DNA of 64,000 nt from Hypericum androsaemum (Eukaryota > Streptophyta > Magnoliopsida > Malpighiales > Hypericaceae). The translations under genes and the position numbers were made by a program. Positions 11,156-23,500 of this stretch are shown piece by piece; the stretch's first letter is position 1; each line of letters opens with the position of its first letter. The stretch lies in NCBI GenBank assembly GCA_963995505.1, contig OZ023182.1, positions 12,888,707 to 12,952,706 on the forward strand, in the 5' to 3' direction. Below the pieces are notes generated by a model. That model saw only the letters and a program-made list of their open reading frames with translations. It was not told the origin of the DNA and did not search any database.

Positions 11156-11851
11156 TGTTGTGATCGGAGAGTTTGGTGTACTTGATTAGGATCTACGGCA
11201 GTCGAGGCAAGTGTTGGACACTTTCTCCGTAAGACGAGATTGCCCCGTATATTTCAGTGCGGTACGGGCTACGGCAATCGTCCTCAAGATATAAGGACTG
11301 TTAGGGCATTTCCAAGAACGTTGCACACGGATACCCAGAACTTTCAGACGGACTATTTGTAAGTGAAGAACGGGGGGAGAGGAGGAGAAAACAATGCTTA
11401 TGGAATGCACTTGCTGCTGGGATGTTTGCAAATGAGGGAGAGAGGCCTATTTATAGGCGCTAGAAGAGTGGCAGGCAGGCACTCTGAAGGGGCACGAGGC
11501 ACTTCTGAAGAGATGCAACTTAGGCAGGCAGATCGCTGCATTCTGGATCCTTCCAGGAAGTGCCAAATACGCCACAAAGTGCCCATTGCGACCTGCGTCC
11601 AATGTGCCATGCGCACACGCACGTGCGCGGGCTCGTGCTGCGCACCATCCTCGCAGGCAGCCTCGGTCAGCTCTTCAGGTGGAACATTTAATGTTACACT
11701 AGCTTGGAGCTTCTCCTTATAAACAGAGAAAAATTCTTTGCGATTTTCGATGTGGTAATCCCTTCCTCAGCTTAGGCTTTCCAGCTTGGACTTTTCAACT
11801 TGGGTCTTTCAGCTTAGTCCAAATGCATTAAATATGCATTCAAACCCAACA
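11156..11851 (-). repeat. 5' LTR of copia B (696 bp)
   Basis: It shares the terminal sequences and most of the length with 5821-6694, but lacks internal blocks found there. On the minus strand TATAAATA occurs near 11445-11455, a plausible promoter for the element. The LTR ends CACAACA and is followed after two bases by the gag leader. Confidence 0.9.
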
Positions 11852-11856
11852 GAAGA

Positions 11857-12733
11857 AGTAACCCCTTACTGTTGGGGAAAAACAATCTCTTGATTGTGAA
11901 AAAATTTACTATGCACCTTTAACTTCTCCTCATTCTTTCTTCCTAAATAAAGTGTCCACCCAAAAGGAGATATAAATAATATTGAAAAAAACTTGCCGAT
12001 ATTATAGATGCTTAAACAGATATACATACAGGGGTACATCTTATGTATCAATATAACAGGAAGATATTCTGCAACGAAAAATATAAGCCAATGAGGGAAA
12101 AAAAAGGTCCCGACGTCCTTGGCTCCGTTCATTCATTATTATTCTAAAGATGGTTACGGTGTTTTTATGTTGTAGTAACGAATGGAATTGACAAATCAAT
12201 AAATAGTATCCAACAATGACACAGATTAATAGTTTTTTCTGTAAAGGTTTTAAGCCAAGAATTGAACCATATATTTTCGTCAATTCATATAAGTCTTGTG
12301 TCATTATGTCAAATGCACTTTGATAGTTATAGCCATAAAAAGTAGTCTTAAGAGTGAAACACAACCAACAACTTAATTTTTTGAAAGGTATATATTGAAA
12401 AATGCTTATATACATCCTATTTAATATGGTATTTTCCTACTATGGAGCAAACGGGGTTGCGGCCGTCGGACTCGTCAAAATAATGTACCAGAAAAGATCT
12501 TAATTAGTAAATGAATATTTATCATCCAATTTAACCGTGAAGGGAAATGCATTCATTCTCAAAAACCAAGGTGGAGTCTTACTGTGACACAAACAAACAC
12601 ATTACATGAAGGAAAACAACATCAGGTCTTTGCCTGCCATTACAATGCGATAATCAACGTACAAGTTTACAATGCCATAACTAGGTTGGTAGCTTGTATT
12701 TCCACACATTGATTGCTGATGATGAACGACGAA
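11857..12733. other. Intergenic DNA, no gene seen
   Basis: The sequence is AT-rich. ORFs here lack recognisable domains or codon bias and are treated as chance. The right end presumably holds the 3' UTR of the minus-strand gene that ends at 12734. Confidence 0.5.
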
Positions 12734-13055
12734 TCAGCGTGGTCCTCCAGGCCCCCCTGGCCCACCTGGCCCTCCTCCGAAGCAATCTCGAAACAACCAG
12801 CAGCAACACAAGAAGTTGAAGCTGCAAAATTTAAAAATTAAGAAACAAACAATAATGAATATTTGCATCTTGTAGTTTGTTAGAAACATGAACAATATTT
12901 GCAAAAGAAGGAAGTTGAACATACCAAGAGCCAAAGATGTCACAAATGCCACCGCCGGGGCCGCCGCCTCCGCCACCTGGGCCCCATCCTCCCGGCCCCC
13001 CAGGTCCTCCTCCTCCTCCACCTCCTCCTCCTCCTCCAGGTCCCCCGGGTCCCAT
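12734..13055 (-). CDS. Small glycine-rich, cysteine-rich protein, two exons, 72 aa
   Basis: Exon 1 is 13055-12925 and exon 2 is 12821-12734, with a GT-AG intron (GTATGT...TTTGCAG). The spliced frame is 73 codons including the stop. The product starts MGPGGPGG, has a long Gly/Pro/Trp tract, then a short hydrophobic Cys-rich core (ICDIFGSC joined to FNFLCCCWLFRDCF), and ends in repeated GGP to a terminal Arg. Start at 13055 is preferred because plant proteins of this type begin MGPGG; a longer frame opens at 13142. The core could anchor in a membrane or be acylated, but no function is known to me. A (TA)n tract about 130 bases upstream could act as the TATA region. Confidence 0.7.
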
Positions 13056-13178
13056 GGCTGCCTCTAACACACTACTAACAGTAACACTAACACCAAGGGT
13101 AGAACTAGGCAGAGCAAAAAGACAATGTGAAGTTGATAACAATAGGAGTAGCTACTACTAAGAGATGGGTACTACTTT

Positions 13179-13182
<4 letters not shown>

Positions 13183-13211
<29 letters not shown>
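13183..13211. repeat. (TA)n microsatellite
   Basis: An uninterrupted AT dinucleotide run lies about 130 bases upstream of the minus-strand miniprotein start. Confidence 0.9.
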
Positions 13212-13214
<3 letters not shown>

Positions 13215-13448
13215 GAAAGGAAGCCTTTAACTTGAAGCATCCAATTCCAGCTAACTGTGTCTGCCAATTTATTTTATTATTTGCAAGAGACTATCCATTT
13301 CTCATGTCGACCACCTTCCAGCCCTTGTTCTAACCAACCATTCAACGTCTTCATTTTATTACTCTAAGGGGCAGATGTGGTTGTCCTAATGACTGTTTAT
13401 ATTTGTTCCACATTTTCCGGACAACGCATTCAGGAAAGATTTCAACCC

Positions 13449-13821
13449 GCTCAAAATGAGTATGGATTGGGTACGGAATGCCACTATTCCGAACTGTTTG
13501 GAATGAAGACACGCGGGGACTTTTTTGCAAACGCACTAAAATACGGGGACCAAAATGAAAAAATCTACGCGCAAACACAGGCAGGATACAAATGCCATTA
13601 TCACATAACTGCGCATGCCAGTGTGACCTTTTTGCAAAAATGCTAAAATATGGGAGACCAAAATGAAAAAAACTACGCGCGCCATTATCATCAACGGGGA
13701 CTTGCCACTGTCACAAATACACATGCCATTATCACATAACTGCGCTTGCCACTGCAGTCCCCCTTCACTCCAAACCGTCCAGAATCAATTCCTTCACTCC
13801 GTACCCAATCCAAATCCGCTC
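13449..13821. repeat. Fold-back (inverted) repeat with internal direct repeats
   Basis: The arm at 13449-13508 is the reverse complement, with roughly three quarters identity, of 13762-13821 (for example GGATTGGGTACGGA against TCCGTACCCAATCC). Between the arms, about 53 bases at 13520-13572 recur at 13628-13680, and about 30 bases at 13591-13620 recur at 13722-13751. This is a fold-back or MITE-like structure. No clear target duplication was found, so its class is open. Confidence 0.65.
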
Positions 13822-14508
13822 AAAATCGCATTAGTTGAATCTATACCAAGTTATATGGTTCAGTAACACAAATTAAGGATTTTTGCTTCTGCTGACACCG
13901 ACGTCACTAAGAAAACTAAATGAACAAAGGTAATGACCGTCTGAAGGTGACTCGGCTTTGACGTTAAAGACAAGTGCTTTCTCATTAGATCCAAGTCATA
14001 GGGGTGTAAAAATAAGAGAGGGTCACTTTTGATGAGATCCAAAACCACAAGGCGAAAATTGAAAATGGTCCAAACTACATAGTTGTTCCCTAAATTAAAA
14101 GAGGAGAGAAATGTAAACGCCCGTTTTAGATTTTGGTCATTTTCCTTCTACTAGCTCTCTGCTCACAGACGTAAAAACCACAGGTTACACTGGAATATTA
14201 CAAGATCGTTTGATATTTAATTACGCAGATTACATTGCTAATCAGCCAAGCCGCAGCGCCAATACAAGTGGCATGGACATAGGAAAGCTTTTTCGGAAGG
14301 GCAGAAAAATGGATCATCTCATCACATGCTAACCGCTTAAGAATATTTCCAGCAGATATATTATCACAGGGAAGCATTGTTGCGACACTTAAATGAGAGG
14401 GGTGGCGGGAAGTATTCTGGTCGTCTTCTGTGGTCTGCTAGTAAACAAGTGATTCTTCTATATCTGTCAATACGTCTGTCTGTACAGTGTATCTGCATTG
14501 ACTATACC
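13822..14508. other. Intergenic DNA and presumed 3' UTR of the HASTY gene
   Basis: No coding sequence was recognised. The right end should hold the HASTY 3' UTR because that gene ends at 14509 on the minus strand. Confidence 0.5.
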
Positions 14509-17500
14509 TCAAAAAATGGCTGCCAAACCGATAGTTTCCGAGTCATCGGTTCTTGGCTCTGAAGCACCACTCGCCAAGCTGTGAATCCTAGCTGAAAGCG
14601 TCAAGAGGTAGTCAGTATACGGGGTCGGTCTACTCCCATTTAGCAATATATTTATGTATGATCAAAGAGAAGGTGGTACCAACATATCAGTTTTTACAAG
14701 TGAACCAACATAATCATCATATTTTGCTCCGCCATTAAGGATGATAATATATCACGTGATATTAGGGGGAAGGTGGATTGAAAGTCCCGGCTGACCAGAT
14801 CTTAAATTGCTTATATTGGACTTGATAAGGTATGACGTATCTTGAAAAATATTTCCAATGAAATGAAAACGATCATAAAATCATCAAGTTCGGAAACAGC
14901 AGTAAAGAGTCCAAGCCAATTCAACGCATTCCTGAAAGTCCATCCATACAAGTGCAGAAATTAGTATCTTAGAAAGTAGTAGAATGCTGATGCTTGCGTT
15001 CTTCAGCATTACTTTGGTTTTAAGATGAATATCTGAAGCAAGGTGTATACAAGTACTAGTTTTGAAATAGCTTTACTCTCTTTTTTCTGAAAAGGCGAGA
15101 GCTTCAAAGGTATTCTTAACTTGTGTCCTTGGAGTATTATTTAGAGGACTTTGTAGAAAAGATAGTCATGGTAGCTTAGAGGACTTACTCGTAACGTTTG
15201 TAATGATATTTACGCTCTTCTGTGCGGCGAGTGCCTTTAACTTGTTTCCAGTAGCCAATGAAAGCAAGCTCTTTAACAGCTGCCTCTGTTCCTTCGGACT
15301 TGATGTCTTTGCCAAAGCTTCTTCGCAAGCAGCCAACTCTTGGGGTGAAATACAGGGTAGAGAGAGCAGTATCTACAGATACATAAATGAATATTTGAGC
15401 TAACAATATCTTAGGACAGTCTTTTCCTAACATCTTAGGATACAGAGGATGCATCTTACCTGCCTAGGAGCTGGATCTCTATCACGGAGATGCATGAAAA
15501 TATCACGGCAAAGACCAACCATTTCAGCACTGATAAGAACATTTGATTCAAGTTCCAGACCACGGATGACTGCGAGGAATAAATCTTTTGCTACAAATCC
15601 TCGAAGTTCAACACTGTTGGTTAATATGGCTAGAAGCACCACAGCAGCACAAAAAGAAGAAACTTTGGCAACAGCTTCACCATCTGTCCATGTAAATGCT
15701 TGGCAACAAATCTGCAACGCTGGTACAGCCATTCTGTTCTCCAAAAGGAACCTGTATGTGAATTTGTTTGACTTTAAATTGACCAGAAGGAACAACAGAA
15801 GCTTTCCGAAAAAAAGACAAGAACAACCAAACTTTTTCTCTGTCTAAACATATAAAACTTTCTAAGACATACCCCACCATTGTGCTTGATGCATATGTAT
15901 GCAAATCCTTTAGCAAAGATGGGCCTGCACGGCTGATATTTGCCAACTGCTCAATAGAAGGGAGCCCAGTATTTAGTCCTGGTGAAGCTATAGTACAAAG
16001 CAGCGAGCACATTTCCCGTGTTAGATCCCTGAGTAATTTCTCCTCCATTACTTCAACTTTAAGGTCTGATCCTGCAAGAACACCAATAGCATCTGGAACT
16101 TTCGCTTTCCCCTCCTGTAGAAGACTTGACCAAGAGAAGTTGAGCACTTGCTGCACATGAATGAACAAGGGATGCAGCAACTTTTCCAACCAGACCTCCC
16201 ACATCTCTGATGGACAAAATCTAACCAAGTACAATACAATTGAATGAATTAGCTGCTTTATATGCCTGAACTCCATTGCCTCGACATTCTCCATCAGTGC
16301 CACAGCAACAGATTGAACATCCAAAGACTTGAAAAAGGGATCTCCAAGTGTCATTGATAGGCCCAACACATTGTATCTGTGATCATAGAATCAGCGTTAG
16401 CACTTGAGAGGGAGACAATGACAAGAACCAACAAAAATAAGCTCCCCTCATTGCATGTCGACAGCACAAATTCAGAGGTAGATAACTTAAGGAGTTGGAT
16501 CTTTCAGGAGGAAGACAAGATATGCATTTAGCAAAAGAAAAGGGGAGCAAAGATACTCATTTTTGTTTACTTTATCACTCACTAAATAATAATTTGTAAC
16601 ACAAACCTGGCTGATGGGAAGAGTCAGCATTTGGCATGTTCAAACCAAGACCGCATTCGAGAAGAAAAAAAAACTAACAACATATTTATGTATCTTATCC
16701 AATTAGTTTGATTCGGAATGTCTATGCCATTGTTGAGATAACTACGCATGTATAAAACCTATCCTCTTTAGTTTAAACTTGAAAAGTGTCACGTATACCG
16801 AAACTGTTGTAAAGGTATTCCAATGCATGTAAACTAGTAGCATTTATAAAGACACCATTCAGTAAGTTTCGGGAGATCAAATGATGCAGTATGTGTTCGA
16901 AACTCATATTATTGAATTTAATGTCCATGACCCAAGAGTTTTTTTTCCGGCAGAGAAGCTTCGTTCACTTACCCACTGTCTCTGATACCTTTTAACCAAT
17001 TTCGTACATCGGATTCAATTGTCTCTGAATATCCTTCCTTAGCCATATCATCTTCAGCTCCATCTGTGAAAGATAGTGCACCCTTTGGCATTTTGGGGTT
17101 ACCTTCACCAAGAAGACTATATCGCTCAACATCACTCAAAGCCATAGCAGCTTTCATCTCGGCAGGTAATATTTGAGATATAGAAGGAGACCACAGGGAA
17201 TGAATTACACGAAGCAACTGCAAGGCAAACCAACCACACTTTAGCATCAAAATAGAGCTTAAGTAGTATTGAAAGAGGCAATAAAGTTGTAAAAACAGAG
17301 ATATAACATCTTATATTATTAATCGTACTTTCAACAGAGGTGGCAGCATCCATGATAGGTGAGAAGCCATTGGATGCAAAGTAGTAGTCGTGTTTGCACT
17401 GTTTTGGGAGTTCCAGTTGCCTTTCTTGCTTCCACTTCTCTTAAGTGCCTTCTCAAAGAATGCAACTGTGTGGTATATTAACCACATAAATTGTTTATCC

Positions 17501-20500
17501 GAGCACAAACGAACAAGACCTAGCGGTTCGGACAAATAATTGCTTTGCCATCCTGGTTCTGTCCACTGCTGGACCAAAGGGTCAAGTAGCCAGGCCAGAA
17601 CTTCTTGTTGTTGTTGAGTACTGCGCCCATGTCAAAAAAACATGTCAAAATAAGATAAAACAAACATGCTGGACCAGCTAATCTCCTAGCGAGCTTTTGT
17701 TAAACGGAGTATTACCCAGCAGCAGATGCCATAACAAGAAATGCTTCACCCAGAAGATTATGTTCACTACGGAGTAAACATCCGTCTCTTTGCATCTGTG
17801 TCATGGTATCAGCTATCCCCTGCAATAAGAAGCATCCGCAACATGATACAAGATCTTGATGAAATTGCAACAGCCCAATCTATACGTATACTTAGTTTAT
17901 CAGGTGATACTGAATTTGCAATTCTATTAAAATGAGTTCAACCCAAAAGCATTGCTGATAGCAATCACTTTTCAGTGTATTAACATTTCATGCAAGTGCT
18001 AGGTGTCCCATGGAATTGATGGTCTGTATGATATATAAAAGAGAAACAAAACAGAATCGAATAAGTGCATAACATTCATCTAAAATGAAGATCAGTAAAA
18101 TAGCTGAAATGGGAGCAGAAGCATGCGAGTTTCAATGTCCAGTCAAGTGTTGAGTTCAAAAATCAGGACTCATGGAAGAGAAGTGACTGGCTCTCATGTT
18201 TATAAAACTGTTGCCTGAATTTGCAAATGCAAAACATGACAACCAACTCGCCTATCCAACTTGAAACAAAAGCAAAAGAAAATGAGGGATGTATGCAACT
18301 ACAGTAAAAGTGCATCATCAATTGAAGTCCAACAAACACTGTATCCTCAATAGAAACACCGTATCCTCAATAGAACAGACCTCACTAGAAGAGGCTCGAC
18401 AAGAGAGACAGAAAATTGGATACCATCTTACTGCATTCAAACGATGTCACTCTTCAAAAGTAAAATCAGTAAGAGTCCTGACAACCACCATGATTTAAGT
18501 TCACTAAGATCTAGAAAGGAGTGGAAGCAAAAAGTCACCTTCATGTGAGGCAGGATGCTTTTGTCAGCAGCTTTGGCTATTCGAATGAATGACATACAGA
18601 TCTGTAACCTTGCATGCCGTGCACTATTAGTAGAAGGGTCCTGCCAAAAAGTAAATAGGATGATCCAACAACTTTATTCCTTTAATCAAAATGAGAATCA
18701 CGTTTTGAATGCAATTGCATACGAACCTTAATAACAAACGGAAGGGATGATAGAAGCTCAAACAGTTTATTAACGACACTGCCAACTGCATCAGGAAAGT
18801 ACTTCAGAAAAGGGCCCAATGAATCCAAGTAATGCGCAAGGACTTCAACAAGAGCCGGCTCTGTCCACTTGGAAGATAGAAGTTGCTGAAGCAGACCTGC
18901 AGTTCAGAAAAAGTGCTTATCCTGCAGGTCATGATTGTCAAAAACAATTACTTTATGCAAAGGAAATAAGTACCAAGGTACCTTCGAATATAGTGCGCAA
19001 GGCTAGGTGAACTTCCGAGTTTCCACCTGCTAATTCACTTGATCCATCAAAGATCACGCTTACAACATTTTCAAGAGCCATTTGCATGCTTTCCATCACT
19101 GCTAAATCCTAACAAGTTGAAACAATGGACAAGCATCATAAAAAGTACATTAAAGCATAAAATACAAGTTGGACAGAACAACTATGAACTGGAAACGAAG
19201 AACTAGCAGCTTGTTTAACTATGCACAGCAGATGTGTTTGGAGTTCTAATAGTAGGATTCTTGTCAACTCAGAGCAATAGTCCTGTTGGAAGCTCAGAGT
19301 GTGCATCTATTATTCAGCAACCAACAGGAAACTAGCTCAAAGGGAATATGTTCCACTAGTGGCTGTTTCAAAAATTGACATACTTTTGATAAATAACTAC
19401 AAGTTGTATTAATAAAGCGCCTGGGGGTACACTCATATACATCAAAAGGGAACAGTAACAGGATTAAAAAAATCTATAAAATCCAAGATTTCCCCAAAAT
19501 ATCCGCCTCAAAGCCAAAAGGAGAGAAGCATAGACCAACTATTCACAAAGTAGGAGGTGCTTCCTCCCCATTAATAACTCAACTATTTCTTTGCCACTCA
19601 ATTGAAGATGTACATCGTCTTATTTGTTTCAAAAGTAGGTCTTCTTCTAAATAATTGGCAGCGGACTAAATTTCTATGCTACACTCAACTCCGCATAAAA
19701 AGAGAGGAGTTTCATTTTATCAGATTACAAGATGTTTTCCTAATTAACCCTCAAGTCAGACAAGTTTCTTGCAAAAAGCGACTCCTCCCCAAAATACTAT
19801 ATTGCTCAAATTCTGAAACAAGAGCTTATACTCTTCCCAAAATAAAAGATCAGGTATTAAACCTCTCTATAGCCCAAAGCAAGTAACACAAAGTTAGAGG
19901 ATATAGAACAAACTGAACACACAAATATCATTGGACATGTTTTTGATTGCATCATGTGAAGATTATATTTTGGGCACTAATTGTCTTATGTATTTACCAA
20001 ACAAGATTGTGCAGCAAACATACTTCTACCATCTTGGAGATTCAGAGCCTACAAAGCGAAACAGTAGTGGAAATGACTGTACCTGAGCAGGCACTGAAGA
20101 AGTCGATAGGCTGCTAAAGATGTAAAAGATTCTTCCTGAAACTTTAGCACCAGCTACTAACGGCTTCAAAGAAGCAATAAGTCTCACTAGCTCAGACTGC
20201 ACGAGAAAAGGGGGGTCAAAAAGGCCAAAGATTTGAGCACCACAGAATGGCCGGCAAGATGGAAGGAGAATGAGAACATGGAGACGTTCAAGCCTCAAAA
20301 GCAGAATGGCAATGTAACTAGAGAACATAATAAGGCCTGGACAGAAGCATAATCAGAATAAGAAAACTAAGGGGACTAAAGTAGATGTGGATGGCCCTTA
20401 AAGCTCGACGTAAAACATACCAACTTGAAACGATACTGGCTGAAGTCACCCTTGCCTTCAAAATCATCACTCCACAACTCCAGAGCTCCAACAGAAAAGG

Positions 20501-23500
20501 GTGACCCTGGAAAGACTTTCTCTTTCTTAAGCATACGTTGAAAAGACACATCCATAATCGTACCACATATGTCATCATTCAAAATTGTTAAAATCTTGGC
20601 TTTTTCCCCGTCAAGATTGCCGGAAATTGCGTTGGTATTAACCCCACCATCCCCGGCTGTTTGACCGGTAACTTTTGGCTTTGTTGCTAAATCTCTGATT
20701 AGCCCCTAATGAACACAAGGGGAAAAGTCAATAAGAACACCAGATGCTTGCCAATACCACAGAAGTAATAATAGCCTTGCTCAAGTCAGTTTACCTACCA
20801 GCCAAAAGAGTAATGATTGGTAATGAAGCACTAGCTTATAATGTTGAAAAAAGCCAAGCATCTGAAAGAAATGTCAGAGTCGTCAGTAGTTCCAAAACAA
20901 TAAAACCACTCATAAACTCTGGTCTCGTTAATTATCCCACATATTGAACTTGGCCAAAGTTATTACCTGTTGGACGTAAGGAATGAGCATAGCGTTGGAA
21001 AGAATGCACTGCAAGTTATAAGAACCTAAAGACACCAGACTCTCACACACACATTCAGCGAATTCAACTTCCGTGTCATCTACAGCAGCTGAGCTCAACG
21101 TAGACTTCTGCAAAAATTCTCCAGAGACGTTTACCAGGACCTGAAAGATACTGCTCATAGCAGAATCAAATTCAGAAGCTGAGCTGTCAATAGGTCTCTT
21201 CCTGCAGACATTAATTGAAATACCAGATTAATCAAAAGATTGGAATCAAGGGGGAAAACTAACTGTAATTGCAAGATACAGAATAAGCCACTGCACATAC
21301 CTTGGAGAGACAAGTTTAAAAAACTCACAAGCATGAAGACGGAAGTCAGGGGAAGACAGTAAGAAGCCACACCTACAGACAGAGAGACGGGGTAGACAAA
21401 GTGAAAATGCAAGCAACCAATAACCATAACATCTGACTAGCATCTTTGAGTTGGAAATACCCATGAATTATGCCGTATTTAGCTAGATCAGGCAAGGGAG
21501 CCCACTCAGCATATGCATTTATTGCATTTAAAGTTGCTGTTACTGCAGCTGCATGCTGTCTTGCATTCTCCAATTGTTGCTGACCTACTTCACTCAATGC
21601 AGCCCCAAAGTGTCTTTCCAACAACTGTATCCAATTGCAAGGTATCAACACACACACAGAGGAGAGGGGAGGGGAGGGAGGAGAGAGAGAGAGAGCGAGA
21701 GAGAGTTTCAAGCCTACGCTGTATAATAAAGGTAAAATTTCTGGCAAAGATTCAGTGAGGCCACGTAGCAACAGCCTTCGTCGATCACCTGAAAGTTCAT
21801 ATGAAGCATGGGAAGAAATTAAAGTCCGTGAAATTTTCCACTTTTGCATACCAAGGGGAAGTGATTTTAGACACTTCAGAGAACTAATTGTGACATGGAT
21901 TGTGAACCATGTGATTGTAAGCTCACGTGCTCCGAAGATCATTAAAAAAAATACAAAGTCCCGAGTTTCTTTTGCCATGAACTTTATTTGTTTCATGATT
22001 TCATCCCCTCAACCACAAGTAGACAAAATTGATAGGCACAACAGTCTTATCACAAACCTTCAAGATCTTCATTGTGAACGGTGATATCTTCAGGAAGCCA
22101 TCTCAACACCATTGCAACTAGCTCTGCCTAAATCACACAAAACAATAAGATAAATGGGAAGCACCACTAAGCATATCTTTGCTCCAAGCTCTAAAGCAAG
22201 AGATAGCTATAAGCAACGACAGTGGAAATGTACTTGTATTGGTCCCTGGGTAGAAAGAGTAACCAAATTTGGAAGCAGCTCTTTCCACAGCTCCAATCCT
22301 TCTCTTCGAACAATCTATTGAAGATTGAGAAAAAGGGTCAATGGAGACAGCAAAATACATAGCTTAAGGAGCAAGATTACAATGACATGAACCTCAGCTA
22401 CAAGTGCGGCTGTCTGACTTTTTAAAGCCCATTCTGTGCTGGGATTTGAAATTTCAGGTATTGATTGTACAGCAAGATTCGCAAAATCCCTACGTTCTGC
22501 TGGGGTTAACTCTTCCCATCGCAACCGAACTAAATGCTGCAAAAAATTACATATGCTTCAGCCATGTTGATTGTTAAGCATATGGGCCAGAAGGTTGATG
22601 ACTCGATAAATAAAAACATCAACATCCACACGCAATATTTTAAAGATGAGCTGCTTCTACAAGCTTTCGTCACGATGTTCTACAACAAGCTGATAAAAGC
22701 TCAAGTTCTTTCCATGAGCGAAAGCCTTTCTGTTAGACTCCGTCTTTAGTTGGCGTTGACGATCAAAAGTACCAATTAATTATTCCACAATCAGGATATC
22801 ATAATCAGCCGATTGATCTTCTCTTGTGCCATAAATATACCATCTAGTAGAAGCATAAGACTATAGATTGCCTCCAACCAAACATAGACAGCCTTCCTAT
22901 CACTTAACAACATCATACCCCAACAATCCCGTGAAATTTGCAATCAGCTGATGCTGACCTCATCGACCCAGAAATACAAGCTGGGATATTAATTTTCAAT
23001 CAAAATCACCCGTACAAGCACTTACAGAACATCTGAGATGATTGAAAAATATTATTTCAGAGTCAAACTGAAAGTGCATAGGGTTCCTTGTCAATGCTGC
23101 ACTCAGTCACCTACTCATGGAAAAGCTCGATCCATCAAAAGAAAAACAAAGGTGGCATTCTGGTTTTCATACACTTGGAAAAAATCGAGTTCAAGTAAGA
23201 CCAAAGATGACTCTCGCTTTCAGAAGGAGGCAATCGCTGTCTCGGATCTCCAAATACATACACACCGAACAGTTGCCTCGCCAAACAATGTCAAGAAATC
23301 TTCTCCGAAAAGGGAAAGGCAGGGCGAACGAGACGAACCTGCAACATTTTGAAAGCATGCAACCGAATTTCGGACGACCAGTCGCTCTTCACCAGAAGGA
23401 AAGAAGTACTGGCCAGAAACCGTACATCCCCTGCTTTGACCTGCAAGCATCAGCATCATCAGTGCAAACATAAACACACATCTCAAGCCCTTCTTAATCA

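Larger units (their letters stand above)
5821..11851 (-). mobile_element. Ty1/copia retrotransposon B, full length, with 5-bp target duplication
   Basis: Related LTRs lie at 5821-6694 and 11156-11851, both TGTTGTGATC...CCAACA on the plus strand. Immediate flanks are GAAGA at 5816-5820 and GAAGA at 11852-11856, a perfect target-site duplication. On the minus strand the order is gag, protease, integrase, reverse transcriptase, RNase H. A polypurine tract (CATGTGGGGGAT, 6695-6706) precedes the 3' LTR. Several stops and frameshifts break the polyprotein. LTR and gag are GC-rich, while pol from about 10015 downwards is AT-rich, which suggests a mosaic origin. Confidence 0.95.

Noticed and set aside
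12937..13161. Proline-rich ORF on the plus strand opposite the miniprotein gene
   Set aside because: It is the antisense reading of the Gly-rich exon; the minus-strand spliced frame with intact GT-AG borders explains the region better.
13183..13211. CRISPR-like or regulatory array at the AT repeat
   Set aside because: It is a plain dinucleotide microsatellite; no CRISPR array was seen anywhere in this plant DNA.
23395..23405. Suspected one-base insertion breaking HASTY exon 2
   Set aside because: On re-reading, the A-run is AAA and not AAAA. The exon is 102 nt and the whole gene sums to an exact multiple of three, so no frameshift exists.
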